A stretch of DNA of 55,141 nt from Myxococcaceae bacterium (GTDB lineage: Bacteria > Myxococcota > Myxococcia > Myxococcales > Myxococcaceae). This document shows positions 1 to 7,553 of this stretch, piece after piece. How positions within the stretch are numbered: position 1 is the first letter of the stretch; every line of letters begins with the position of its first letter. A program made the position numbers and the translations under genes. Where the stretch lies: NCBI GenBank assembly GCA_019694575.1, contig JAIBBR010000015.1, positions 1 through 55,141 of the forward strand. Reading direction: 5' to 3'. The notes under the pieces were generated by a model, which saw only the letters and a list, made by a program, of their open reading frames with translations, searched no databases and had not been told where the DNA came from.

Positions 1-889
1 AGTTCACGGGCCAGTTGTTGTTACTGCCGACCCATTCCATTTCGTCGTCGATAGAGAGCAGCAAAGACTCAATTGTCCAGCCGAGGGTGAGTTTACGCCC
101 ATTGAGAAACGCGGTTGGGGTGGAATCGACGCCCGCCGTTTTACCTAAGTCTTTCGACACATTGAGCTCGCCCACGTACTTGTCGTTGGCGAGTACTTTG
201 CTCACCGCTTCAGCGTCGAGGCCTAAGCCCTTGGCCAGCTCTTTGATTTTGGTGTCAGAGAGCGCCATTTGGTTGTCGAAGAGCGCGTCGTGCATCGGCC
301 AAAACTTACCCTGGTCACGCGCGTAGAGCGCCGCTTGCGCCGACGCTTTGCCAAAGGGGTGGCTCGAGAGGGGAAACGGTGCGTAACACACGCGTACTTG
401 CGGCCGTTTTTTGGTCAGCTCTTCAACCACCGGCCGGGCGGCGCCGCAGGCGGGGCATTCGAAATCGGCAAATTCGACCAAGGTGAGCTTGGCATCAGCG
501 GGGCCTTTGCACATGCGCTCGTCGACTTTGAACTTGGTTCGCGAGGCGCCAAACGACTGGTTGTAACGCGACAGCATCACAATCACTTCGGTGGCGGGAG
601 CCCCTTCAGCGCACTGCTTGGCCGCCCACGACACCATGCGTTGGGTGTGCTTGCAGGCGTCGCCCTTTTTCAACGACGCGAGCAGGGTGAGTGGCCGACC
701 GCAATAATCGAACTCGTCGGTCAGCACTTGCACCAGCTCTTTTTGCGCCGAAGCGGGCAGACGGCCGAAATCGAAACCGGGAACATCTTTCAAAGTGAAC
801 GCCGGGTCGACCGCGGGGCTCGCCGCCCGGCAGGTCGATACCCAGAGGGTGGCCGAAACGAGTGCGACGGCCTGCGCCAACGAAGCCAT
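1..889 (-). CDS. DsbA-like thiol-disulfide oxidoreductase (3' end outside window)
   Basis: The minus strand stays open from an ATG at 889 to the window edge, giving at least 296 residues. The N-terminus is signal-like (ALVSATLWVST, then CRAAS), so the protein is probably exported or a lipoprotein. An unassigned segment follows to about residue 130, then a thioredoxin fold with the active-site motif CPAC at residues 145-148 in the context FADFECPACG, typical of the DsbA/DsbG-like Thioredoxin_4 group. A TP pair in VDSTPTAF near the C-terminus supplies the usual cis-proline. Family members oxidise or isomerise disulfides in exported proteins. The upstream region faces the asparaginase gene and is about 57 bp. 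GTG-AGA lies directly before the ATG in frame, so the start is uncertain by two codons. Confidence 0.85.
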   Translation of the reverse strand, partial: MASLAQAVALVSATLWVSTCRAASPAVDPAFTLKDVPGFDFGRLPASAQKELVQVLTDEFDYCGRPLTLLASLKKGDACKHTQRMVSWAAKQCAEGAPATEVIVMLSRYNQSFGASRTKFKVDERMCKGPADAKLTLVEFADFECPACGAARPVVEELTKKRPQVRVCYAPFPLSSHPFGKASAQAALYARDQGKFWPMHDALFDNQMALSDTKIKELAKGLGLDAEAVSKVLANDKYVGELNVSKDLGKTAGVDSTPTAFLNGRKLTLGWTIESLLLSIDDEMEWVGSNNNWPVN

Positions 890-946
890 TCTCACGATGG
901 GTTTGCGTTGTAGCGACCCACTTCTGGCTTGTAAAGGTAAGGCCAC

Positions 947-1936
947 ATGAAGCGCATTCTGCTCATTCACACTGGCGGCACGTTGGGCATGGCGGGGTTG
1001 CGGCCCCGGGTGTTGAAGCCAGCGGCGTTCTTCAAGCTGCTCAAAGAGCGCATTCCCGAGTTGTCGGGGCTGGCCTCGTTCGAGTTAGAGCTGTTTTCGA
1101 ACATCGATTCGAGCGAGATGCAGCCTGAAATTTGGTCGGCATTGGCGAAGCGGCTGTATGCGCGGTTGAAACATTTCGATGGAGCGGTGGTGACGCATGG
1201 CACCGACACGTTGGCCTACACCGCGGCGGCGCTCTCGTTCATGCTCCCGGGGCTCGATAAGCCAGTGGTGTTGACGGGAGCGCAACGACCGCTGCGTGAA
1301 GTGCGCTCTGATGCGCGGCTCAACCTGATTGATGCGGTGACCGCGGCGCTGCAGGGGCCCCAAGAAGTGACGGTCTGCTTCGATTCGCGGCTCTACCGCG
1401 GCAACCGGGTGCGCAAAGTAAGCGTGTCTGAATACGATGCCTTCGACAGCCCCAACTTTCCTCCCTTGGGCGTACTCGGGGTAGAGACGCGCTTTGAGAA
1501 GGGGTGGCACGCCAAAGGCCCATTCAAGCTCAAAGCCGAAATAGAGCCCGCGGTCTTTTTGCTCAAGGTTTTTCCCGGGTTAAACCCCGAATGGCTGTCG
1601 TCGCTGCTGCCCAAATTGAAAGGGCTGGTCGTCGAGGCGCACGGAGCCGGTAATTTTCCGGTCTCGAAAAAATGGGGTCGCTCGCTCGAAGGGGTTTTCG
1701 CCCAGGCCTACCAGCTGGGCATACCTGTAGCAGTCGCCAGCCAGGCGCACCGAAATGGTGTTGATCTTTCGCTATATGAAGCGGGTCAAGCTGCTTTGGC
1801 GCATGGCGCCATGAGTGCTGCCGACATGACGTCGAGCTGTGCGCTGGTCAAGCTCATGCACGGGTTGGCGCACTTCGAAAACCCTGCCGCCCTGCGCCGT
1901 TACTTCGTGGCAAATAGTGCGGGTGAACGCGGGTGA
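947..1936 (+). CDS. ansA: Type I (cytoplasmic) L-asparaginase
   Basis: This 329-residue protein would hydrolyse L-asparagine to aspartate and ammonia. It starts MKRILLIHTGGTLGM, which holds the first catalytic threonine (T12). The second signature THGTDTLAYTA carries the T86-D87 pair, and GAQRPL follows. Length and motifs match the AnsA type rather than the periplasmic type II enzyme: there is no signal peptide. It is divergent from the DsbA-like gene and ends 81 bp before the FHA-GGDEF gene. The function is secure at family level; a Glu-tRNA(Gln) amidotransferase-like GatD role is less likely because no GatE partner is nearby. Confidence 0.9.
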   Translation: MKRILLIHTGGTLGMAGLRPRVLKPAAFFKLLKERIPELSGLASFELELFSNIDSSEMQPEIWSALAKRLYARLKHFDGAVVTHGTDTLAYTAAALSFMLPGLDKPVVLTGAQRPLREVRSDARLNLIDAVTAALQGPQEVTVCFDSRLYRGNRVRKVSVSEYDAFDSPNFPPLGVLGVETRFEKGWHAKGPFKLKAEIEPAVFLLKVFPGLNPEWLSSLLPKLKGLVVEAHGAGNFPVSKKWGRSLEGVFAQAYQLGIPVAVASQAHRNGVDLSLYEAGQAALAHGAMSAADMTSSCALVKLMHGLAHFENPAALRRYFVANSAGERG

Positions 1937-1980
1937 ACACTTTCAATTGCTTAAAACGGGAGTAGTCTTCTGGTGATCGT

Positions 1981-1994
1981 CGCCCGTACGGGCG
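1981..1994. promoter_or_regulatory. Perfect 14-bp palindrome upstream of the FHA-GGDEF gene
   Basis: CGCCCGTACGGGCG reads the same on both strands and ends 23 bp before the chosen ATG at 2018. It lies in the short gap after the asparaginase gene. It could be an operator half-site pair or a small hairpin in the leader; there is no T-run to suggest a terminator. Confidence 0.35.
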
Positions 1995-2017
1995 GTGGGG
2001 CACGGCAAAAGGGTCGC

Positions 2018-2932
2018 ATGTCAGAAGAAAAGACATCCGTACACGCGGTCGAAGATCTGCTGAAGGAAAGCCGCCAGAACGACGCGGCGTACCTCATCGT
2101 GATCAGCGCCAAGTCACCCGCCACCATTGGGCGAATGACCAAGCTCGACAAGACCGAGCTGATCATAGGCCGCTCTTCCGAGACAGCACTGCAGATTGAA
2201 GACGACGGCGTTTCGCGTAAGCACGCCAAAGTGGTGCAGGCGTCGAGTGGGCATTTTCAGCTGGTCGACTTGGGCTCGACCAACGGCACGTTCTTAAACG
2301 GCATCAAAGTCAGCGTCGCCAACCTGCAAGACGGCGACAAAATTCAGATCGGCTCGAATACGGTCTTGAAGTTCTCGATTCAGGACCAGCTCGAAGAGCA
2401 GTACCAGCGCAGCATTTACGAGTCGGCCACCCGCGACGGCCTGACGCGCATTTTCAACAAGAAGTACTTCTTGGACACGTTGCGCAAAGAATTCGCGTAC
2501 TGCTTGCGCCACCGCGTCGCGCTCTCGCTGGTGATGTTCGACGTCGACCATTTCAAGCGCATCAACGACACATACGGTCACCCGGCGGGCGACTACGTGC
2601 TGACGCGCATCGCGCAGAAGATCAACGAGACCGTGCGCGCCGAAGACTTGTTCACCCGTTACGGCGGTGAAGAGTTCGCGCTGATGCTGCGTGAGTCAGC
2701 GGTCGACAAGGCGCTGCGCTGTGCTGAACGTTGCCGGCGCGCCATCGACGCGGCGGAATTTCAGTTTCAAGGCACGCCCATCAAAGTCACCATCAGCTTG
2801 GGGGTGGCGACGCTGTTCGATTCTGATTACTCGCAGCCTGAAGAGCTGGTGTCGGCGGCCGACAAGTATCTGTATCGAGCGAAGCGCGCGGGTCGTAACC
2901 GCGTCGACGCGATGCAGATTTCAGGGCCGTGA
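2018..2932 (+). CDS. FHA domain - GGDEF diguanylate cyclase
   Basis: The 304-residue protein has an N-terminal FHA phosphothreonine-binding domain (about residues 40-110: IIGRSS, GVSRKHAKV, LGSTNGTFLNG) followed by a GGDEF domain (about 135-295). The active-site motif GGEEF sits at 216-220 and an RxxD product-inhibition site (RAED) lies five residues before it, so both synthesis of cyclic di-GMP and feedback control look intact. There is no membrane segment. FHA domains dock on Thr-phosphorylated proteins, which suggests control by Ser/Thr kinases; that link is inference. ATG 2018 is preferred over an in-frame GTG at 1973 because the palindrome at 1981-1994 lies between them and homologous N-termini usually begin close to MSEEK. 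Confidence 0.88.
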   Translation: MSEEKTSVHAVEDLLKESRQNDAAYLIVISAKSPATIGRMTKLDKTELIIGRSSETALQIEDDGVSRKHAKVVQASSGHFQLVDLGSTNGTFLNGIKVSVANLQDGDKIQIGSNTVLKFSIQDQLEEQYQRSIYESATRDGLTRIFNKKYFLDTLRKEFAYCLRHRVALSLVMFDVDHFKRINDTYGHPAGDYVLTRIAQKINETVRAEDLFTRYGGEEFALMLRESAVDKALRCAERCRRAIDAAEFQFQGTPIKVTISLGVATLFDSDYSQPEELVSAADKYLYRAKRAGRNRVDAMQISGP

Positions 2933-3015
2933 CGCTCCCTTCAGAAAACTCTCAAAAATCAAACTGCGCCCATGGCCCATTGAAACTGCAAACCAGGGCG
3001 GCTTACGTTTTGAGC

Positions 3016-3528
3016 ATGCGCATTCTTCGGCCCAAACCACCCTCGCCGTCGACAACGCTTCGTAAGGCCTGGCCCGCTGCTTTGATCAGGCACTTGGCCG
3101 CCGAAGTCGTGGTCACAGCCCGGCGGCTTACCGCAACGAAAACGCCCAACGCGCGGGTTCACGAGCCCTCTCTTTCTCAGCAGCGGAGGGAAATCGTTGC
3201 AGCAGCCGACGAGTCGGTGGCGATGATCTCCAGGGAGCATGGCGCCGTGAAGTCGATTTCGACTGACCTTTTATCGACACCCATTCTTCGCACTGACGGA
3301 CTGACTGCTGCGATTAAGAAAAAGGGTCGAACAAATTTACGTTTGGTTTTTATCGACAGCGCGGGGAAACATATTTCGACTTCAAGCAAGGCGTTTGAGC
3401 AGGCGCACCCCGACGACATTTTGCATTCGGTAGAGGTGCTTTTAACCAGACTCCGCTCACGGTTCGCAGAGCAAAGACAAGGTATTTTGAACGCTCCGTA
3501 TCAAAAGAAGAGTTGGTTAGAGCGTTAG
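3016..3528 (+). CDS. Hypothetical protein, low-GC
   Basis: An open frame of 170 codons from ATG 3016; I do not recognise the product. It is basic at the N-terminus (MRILRPKPPSPSTTLRK), with a middle segment rich in Ser, Thr and charged residues and a C-terminal part (LRLVFIDSAGKHIS ... HPDDILHSVEVLLTRLRSRF) that could form a small alpha/beta fold. There is no signal peptide or clear membrane segment. The 3' half is much poorer in GC than its neighbours (24 G/C in 3301-3360 by hand count). The frame is open further upstream to 2929, but the added residues look random. It may be a recent acquisition or a decayed gene; moderate confidence that it is expressed. Confidence 0.45.
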   Translation: MRILRPKPPSPSTTLRKAWPAALIRHLAAEVVVTARRLTATKTPNARVHEPSLSQQRREIVAAADESVAMISREHGAVKSISTDLLSTPILRTDGLTAAIKKKGRTNLRLVFIDSAGKHISTSSKAFEQAHPDDILHSVEVLLTRLRSRFAEQRQGILNAPYQKKSWLER

Positions 3529-3561
3529 TGCGCGGGCCCTTAGAGGCTAACCAGTGCATGG

Positions 3562-5577
3562 TCAACGTCTGGGTGCGACGACCTTCTTGAACGTGTACGT
3601 CTGCTGTGGCGCCTGAATAATCAGTACGGGCCGCCCTTCACTTTCTGACGGAATGATGTCCAGCCCAGCGAAAGGAGGCGAGAGCAATACCAGCTGCTGG
3701 GTGCCGTCAGTGTCGGGTTGTTGCCCCAGCGCGCTCTTCCATTCGCCGGCATCGAAAGTGGCGCCGTCTTGGGTCTGGGTGATTTCTGCCGCGCCCAAGC
3801 CTTCGGCTTCATAGCGGCCCACCCACTTCGCAAGCCACGCGGCATCTGGCGTCTTGCGCACTTTCTCGAGCAGTTTTTTGTACTGCACGTTTGTTTGCTC
3901 CAGCGCGAAGTCGAGCTGCTGTTGCGCTTCTTCTTTACCGTCGAAGAGCAGCTCCATCAGTCGCGCCTTCACCGCTTGGCGAAATGCATTGGCGTTGCCT
4001 GCGTTGGTGAGCAGCACCACACCCACGCCGTGCTCGGGCAAGAAAAAGAGGTCTGAGGTGAAGCCCATGTTGTTGCCGCCATGGCCGAACACCTGCACGC
4101 CATGATCGTTCTCGAGAAAGAGCCCCAAGCCATAGTGAACTTTGTCGGTGATTTTCACCCGCGGCTGACGGCGCGCTTTGATGTTCTCGTCGCTCACGAG
4201 CACCTTGCCGTCGAGCGTGCCGTTGCCGAGCTCGAGTGCCACATAGCGGGCCATGTCGCGCACATTCGACCAAGCGCCTCCTGCCGGCCGCACCGCTTCG
4301 ACGTTTTGCTCATACGACATTGGCATCGGCAGGTAGGTGCGCTCCAAGTTCCGCGCATGCGACGTGGCGTGCTCTTTCTGCGCCACCTTCTTGAAGTCGA
4401 ACGTGGTTGACGTCATGCCCAAGGGCCCCAAGATGCGCGTTTGCATCGCGTTGTCGTACATGGGCCCGAGCTGCTTTTTTTCACCCAGGGCGAGCGCTGC
4501 CGCGTAGCCGCCGGTAGAAACCAACGTATTGCTGTACTGAAAAGTCTCTCCGAAACCCGTGGTGGGCTTCATCGTGCGCATGCTGGCCACGCGTTGCTCC
4601 GGAGTGACGTTCGCGTATTCGAAGAGAAACTCCAGGTCTTGCCGTGGCAGGCCAGTGCAGGCACAGACCGTGTGCTTGACGAGCACCTTCTTCGTCACCT
4701 CAGCGTCGGCGAGGGCGAAGCTGGGCATCAACGACACCAGCGGCGTGTCCCAGGTGAGTTTCTTCTCGTCGACGAGCCGCGCCATCAAGAGTGACGTGAG
4801 CGACTTGGTGGTAGAGCCAATCATAAACAGTGTGGCAGGTGTCACCGCGCCTGGTTTGCCCACTTCGCGCACGCCGAAGGCTTTCTCGTAAACCGTCTTG
4901 CCGTCTTGCAACACCGCGATGGCGGCGCCCGGCACTTGCGCGGCCTTGAGCGCGTTTTCCAAAAAGGCGGTGAACTTCTCAGCCCGCTCGCCGGTGAGTG
5001 GCTGCGCCTTTTTCTGCGCGTACGATTCTTCTTCAGCGCCCGCGACTTTGAGGCTGTTGATGGTGGTCATCGCCTGGGCAGTTCGACGATCGACCGCGGC
5101 AAGTGTGCCGTCGATGAGCGCCACGTACCAAATGGCTGCTTTGCGGCGGGCGAGGGCGACCACGAAGCGGCTCTCGGCGCTGGGCACTTCGTAGCGCAGT
5201 TGCAGAATCTCGTCCCACCCGTCTTTGGCGGGCACCTTGAGCTCGTTTTCCACTTTGCGTGCGAAGCCGGGCTGTACCTCTTTCCACGCGGCGGCAATGG
5301 CCTTTTGCCCTTCTGCGGCGTTGTTCTCGGTGAGCACCAACATCAGCTCACGGTCGGGGTCTTCGAGCACGAAAGTTGATTGGCGCTGCGACAAGTACCA
5401 ACCCTTGGGTGCGGTGGCGGTGGCGCCAGAAAGGCTTTTCAGCGGGGTGTCGCTTTCCAACTTCGTCGCGGCAGGTGTGACAGGCGCCGTCGTAGGGGCA
5501 GCACCTGTCGGCACGGGTTGCGGCGTAGCGCAGGCCGTGGTGAGCAGCGCGGCAGTTAATACGCAAGTCAGCTTCAT
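3562..5577 (-). CDS. Serine hydrolase lipoprotein (class C beta-lactamase / DD-peptidase fold)
   Basis: This 671-residue protein begins MKLTCVLTAALLTTACATP, a lipoprotein signal with the lipobox cysteine at about residue 17. A first domain (about 40-195) has no family I can name. The beta-lactamase-like domain follows: nucleophile motif STTK in MIGSTTKSLT near residue 255, YSN in FQYSNTLVSTGG, and HGG in VFGHGGNNMGF in place of KTG. A C-terminal extension (LAKWVGRYEAEGLG) resembles the DUF3471-type beta domain seen behind such enzymes. The likely role is an envelope esterase or peptidase; the substrate cannot be told. ATG 5577 is preferred over 5595 because it places the signal peptide at the start. 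Confidence 0.85.
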   Translation of the reverse strand: MKLTCVLTAALLTTACATPQPVPTGAAPTTAPVTPAATKLESDTPLKSLSGATATAPKGWYLSQRQSTFVLEDPDRELMLVLTENNAAEGQKAIAAAWKEVQPGFARKVENELKVPAKDGWDEILQLRYEVPSAESRFVVALARRKAAIWYVALIDGTLAAVDRRTAQAMTTINSLKVAGAEEESYAQKKAQPLTGERAEKFTAFLENALKAAQVPGAAIAVLQDGKTVYEKAFGVREVGKPGAVTPATLFMIGSTTKSLTSLLMARLVDEKKLTWDTPLVSLMPSFALADAEVTKKVLVKHTVCACTGLPRQDLEFLFEYANVTPEQRVASMRTMKPTTGFGETFQYSNTLVSTGGYAAALALGEKKQLGPMYDNAMQTRILGPLGMTSTTFDFKKVAQKEHATSHARNLERTYLPMPMSYEQNVEAVRPAGGAWSNVRDMARYVALELGNGTLDGKVLVSDENIKARRQPRVKITDKVHYGLGLFLENDHGVQVFGHGGNNMGFTSDLFFLPEHGVGVVLLTNAGNANAFRQAVKARLMELLFDGKEEAQQQLDFALEQTNVQYKKLLEKVRKTPDAAWLAKWVGRYEAEGLGAAEITQTQDGATFDAGEWKSALGQQPDTDGTQQLVLLSPPFAGLDIIPSESEGRPVLIIQAPQQTYTFKKVVAPRR

Positions 5578-5604
5578 GTCGAACTCCAGAGACAACCGTT
5601 GTCG

Positions 5605-6261
5605 TTAAGGCAGGTAATTGAGCGCCACTTTGCTCAGCACTTCGGCGAGCACGAGGAGCGTGACGAAGGCGACGCCGCAGCGCGCGCCGCGCAGCCCCGA
5701 GGCGTGGCGAAAGCCCCGGTAGAGCCACACGAAGAACAGCGCCAAGGCGGGCAACGCGATGGCTACCAACACAATCAGCGGCAACAGGTGCGTGGTGCTG
5801 GTGGTCGAAACGTCGCGGGGCAGCAAGGGTGCGAGGGGGGCGGTGGCGATGCCGACGGGCAGCAACGCCAGACGCGCCACCGCAACCGCGGCGAGAAAAT
5901 CAACTGCGCGCGCTGAGCGGGCGAGGGTGAGGGCACCCAGCCAGAAGAGCAAAGCGACGCCTGGCCAGACAATCGCTTGTTCAATCAGCGCTGTGCTCAA
6001 TGAAACTGAACTGTTCATGGCATGCACGTCGAACGCGCCGTCGAAGCGAACATTGAAATGCGAGAGCACAAGCGCCGCCAGCACGCCCGCTACACCGAGC
6101 GCCAGGCTGACGCTCAGTGACAACCGCTCGAAGGGGTTCCACAACGTGTGCCAGAAGCCCGGGCCTGGAGCGGCCATCGCCTTGAGCAAGCCGTCGCCTT
6201 CAGCCGCGCTGATTTTGCCCGACGCTACGAGTTCGAGCACTTTGTCTCGTGAGGTGGTCAT
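5605..6261 (-). CDS. Multi-pass membrane protein with N-terminal SHOCT-like segment
   Basis: The 218-residue protein opens with a short SHOCT-like helix pair (KVLELVASGKISAAEGDGLL), then about five hydrophobic segments (for example LSLSVSLALGVAGVLAALVL, VALLFWLGALTLA, LLPLIVLVAIALPALALFFVWL), resembling Yip1-type membrane proteins. Its ATG overlaps the stop of the DUF2089 gene in an ATGA arrangement (6258-6261), so the two are translationally coupled and probably work together, with the DUF2089 protein as a likely cytoplasmic regulator. The substrate or function is unknown. A longer reading from 6438 is rejected because it only re-reads the upstream gene. Confidence 0.75.
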   Translation of the reverse strand: MTTSRDKVLELVASGKISAAEGDGLLKAMAAPGPGFWHTLWNPFERLSLSVSLALGVAGVLAALVLSHFNVRFDGAFDVHAMNSSVSLSTALIEQAIVWPGVALLFWLGALTLARSARAVDFLAAVAVARLALLPVGIATAPLAPLLPRDVSTTSTTHLLPLIVLVAIALPALALFFVWLYRGFRHASGLRGARCGVAFVTLLVLAEVLSKVALNYLP

Positions 6262-6623
6262 GATTCCAACTCCTTCAGTTTGGCGGTGGCTGCTTTGACC
6301 GTGAGCTCGCCGCTGGCGATGGCATCTAAAATTTTGCGGCGCTTCGCTTCGAGCTTGTCGGGTTTCACCGCGAGCTTGGCGATGATGTCGTCGAGCCGGT
6401 TGCGAATGGTGGGGTAGCTCAGGCCGCGTTGCTTGCACATGTCTTTCAAGCTGCCCGACGCGCGCACGAACTCGAGTACGAAATCGAGATCATCACGCTC
6501 GAGCCGCAGCAGTTCAGGCAGGTCGAAGCGCCCTTCGAGCTGTAGCGCGCAACCAGGACAGGTGAGTCGACTGACCTGCAGGCGCTCTGCACAGCTGGGG
6601 CAAGTGGTGGTGAGTTTCGACAC
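6258..6623 (-). CDS. DUF2089 family zinc-ribbon / HTH regulator
   Basis: The 121-residue protein has a two-pair zinc ribbon (CPSC ... CPGC, residues 9-26), then a helix-turn-helix (GSLKDMCKQRGLSYPTIRNR), then a short SHOCT-like C-terminus (KILDAIASGELTVKAATAKL). This is the DUF2089 layout; such proteins are thought to regulate transcription of the adjacent membrane protein. The start is GTG at 6623, supported by GGGAG nine bases upstream. Two similar palindromes lie just upstream (6637-6651 and 6666-6678), so autoregulation is plausible. Confidence 0.85.
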   Translation of the reverse strand: MSKLTTTCPSCAERLQVSRLTCPGCALQLEGRFDLPELLRLERDDLDFVLEFVRASGSLKDMCKQRGLSYPTIRNRLDDIIAKLAVKPDKLEAKRRKILDAIASGELTVKAATAKLKELES

Positions 6624-6636
6624 GCAGAACTCCCTC

Positions 6637-6651
6637 TTGATGCTGCATCAA
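6637..6651. promoter_or_regulatory. Palindromic operator candidate, proximal copy
   Basis: TTGATGCTGCATCAA is a 15-bp palindrome with an odd centre, 13 bp upstream of the DUF2089 start codon. It shares the half-site TTGAT/ATCAA with the copy at 6666-6678. A site this close to the start would block transcription or initiation if bound. Confidence 0.5.
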
Positions 6652-6665
6652 ATACACAGAGGGGG

Positions 6666-6678
6666 TTGATTTAATCAA
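6666..6678. promoter_or_regulatory. Palindromic operator candidate, distal copy, in AT-rich promoter region
   Basis: TTGATTTAATCAA is a 13-bp palindrome with an odd centre; its centre is 28 bp from that of the proximal copy. It sits at the edge of an AT-rich stretch (6666-6720), the least GC-rich 50 bases I noticed in the window, which is the likely promoter of the DUF2089 operon. I could not fix a -35/-10 pair with confidence. Confidence 0.5.
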
Positions 6679-6716
6679 GTTTAAAATAAATATTATCTGT
6701 TAATTGTTTGTAAAAA

Positions 6717-7160
6717 TTAAAATCCGGTTCGTCGCTCCAGGTGCGTTTCGGGGGTGAGCGATTCAATCGCCACGTCACACCCCGCCATGGCGCGCCGAAT
6801 ATCGTCGAGTGCCGTTGAGCTCAGCCAAAAGCCCTGCACCATGAAGAGTGAGTATGTCTTGTTGTTCGCGGTCACCATCACCGTGAAACGCTCGAAAACT
6901 GAAGGCCCGTCGTTCGACAGCCATACGCGCGTGATGTCTGAAAAGGGAACTGACCACTGTGACTGGGCCCAGTGCCCATATGCGACGTGCAGCTTTTGCC
7001 GCGTAACGTCGAAGAGATAAGTGTTCTTGGGTGGCCAGAGAATGAGTTCCGGAGCGAGCAAGAACCCAGACAGAAACAAATTGAGCCAGCTTTGGCGGGT
7101 GGTGAACCGCGCACTTCCGTCAACAAGCTTTGCGCGACGCGTAATGAGAGAAAGATTCAT
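6717..7160 (-). CDS. Hypothetical protein, possibly PH-like
   Basis: A 147-residue product I do not recognise. It has one hydrophobic stretch near residue 25-40 (WLNLFLSGFLLAPELILW), then alternating beta-like segments (KNTYLFDVTRQKLHVAYG, WSVPFSDITRVWLS, ERFTVMVTANNKTYSLFMVQ) and a final helix (STALDDIRRAMAG). This pattern resembles bacterial PH-like domains that follow a membrane hairpin, but that is inference. GC content is below that of the neighbours. There is no obvious ribosome site; instead a 7-bp hairpin (7161-7180) abuts the start codon. Confidence 0.55.
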   Translation of the reverse strand: MNLSLITRRAKLVDGSARFTTRQSWLNLFLSGFLLAPELILWPPKNTYLFDVTRQKLHVAYGHWAQSQWSVPFSDITRVWLSNDGPSVFERFTVMVTANNKTYSLFMVQGFWLSSTALDDIRRAMAGCDVAIESLTPETHLERRTGF

Positions 7161-7180
7161 GGCGTGAAGTGACTCACGCC
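7161..7180. promoter_or_regulatory. Inverted repeat directly before the start codon of the 6717-7160 gene
   Basis: GGCGTGA and TCACGCC are separated by six bases, and the repeat touches the ATG at 7158-7160. In the minus-strand mRNA this would fold into a hairpin immediately 5' of the start codon; as DNA it could be an operator. Confidence 0.4.
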
Positions 7181-7397
7181 AGCTTACGAAGTCGGCGAGC
7201 CTCTATTTCACGAGAGGCAGTGGTGCAGCGTGTTGCGCGCAGTCAATCAACCCGTCGAAGTCGTCACGGCCGCTTTGACGCTCACGCAACCAGCCTTGGT
7301 CGATGCAGGGGCAATGAACTACTAATTTGGTCATTATTAGTAGCTTGTTAGTAGTTGGCTCGTTCGAGCGTAAGTGTCCGCCAATACTTAATTTTCG

Positions 7398-7450
7398 CCC
7401 ACTTCATGCGAGGACAACGGTGGAATCGTGGGCGGCATCGGGGTGCTCGA
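7398..7450 (-). repeat. Left copy of 53-bp direct repeat: detached copy of a GGDEF-gene 3' end
   Basis: Read on the minus strand this encodes SSTPMPPTIPPLSSHEVGEN followed by TAA (7390-7392). The intact gene at 8602-9522 ends SSAPMPPTIPPLSSHEVGNE. The two copies (7398-7450 and 8612-8664) match at 48 of 53 positions. Of the five differences, three are synonymous third-codon changes and two together make one Ala/Thr change, so the piece diverged as coding sequence rather than by random decay. The frame closes at a TAG about 100 bases upstream, so no gene remains here. Confidence 0.75.
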
Positions 7451-7553
7451 GGCGGAGGTCACTTGGGTGTTGAGAATCTGCCGATGCAACCGGACTGCGT
7501 AGGTCACGTCACAGATATACTTTGGCTAATCATTCCTCTGAAGGAGTTTGACA

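Larger units (their letters stand above)
7161..7553. other. Non-coding region between divergent orphan genes
   Basis: About 390 bases without a convincing gene. From left to right it holds the hairpin at the start of the minus-strand gene (7161-7180), an 8-bp inverted repeat with a 9-base loop (CTACTAAT 7319-7326 and ATTAGTAG 7336-7343, with a further TTAGTAG just after), the left copy of a 53-bp direct repeat (7398-7450), and the ribosome site AAGGAG (7541-7546) of the next gene. I see no other signals. Confidence 0.6.
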
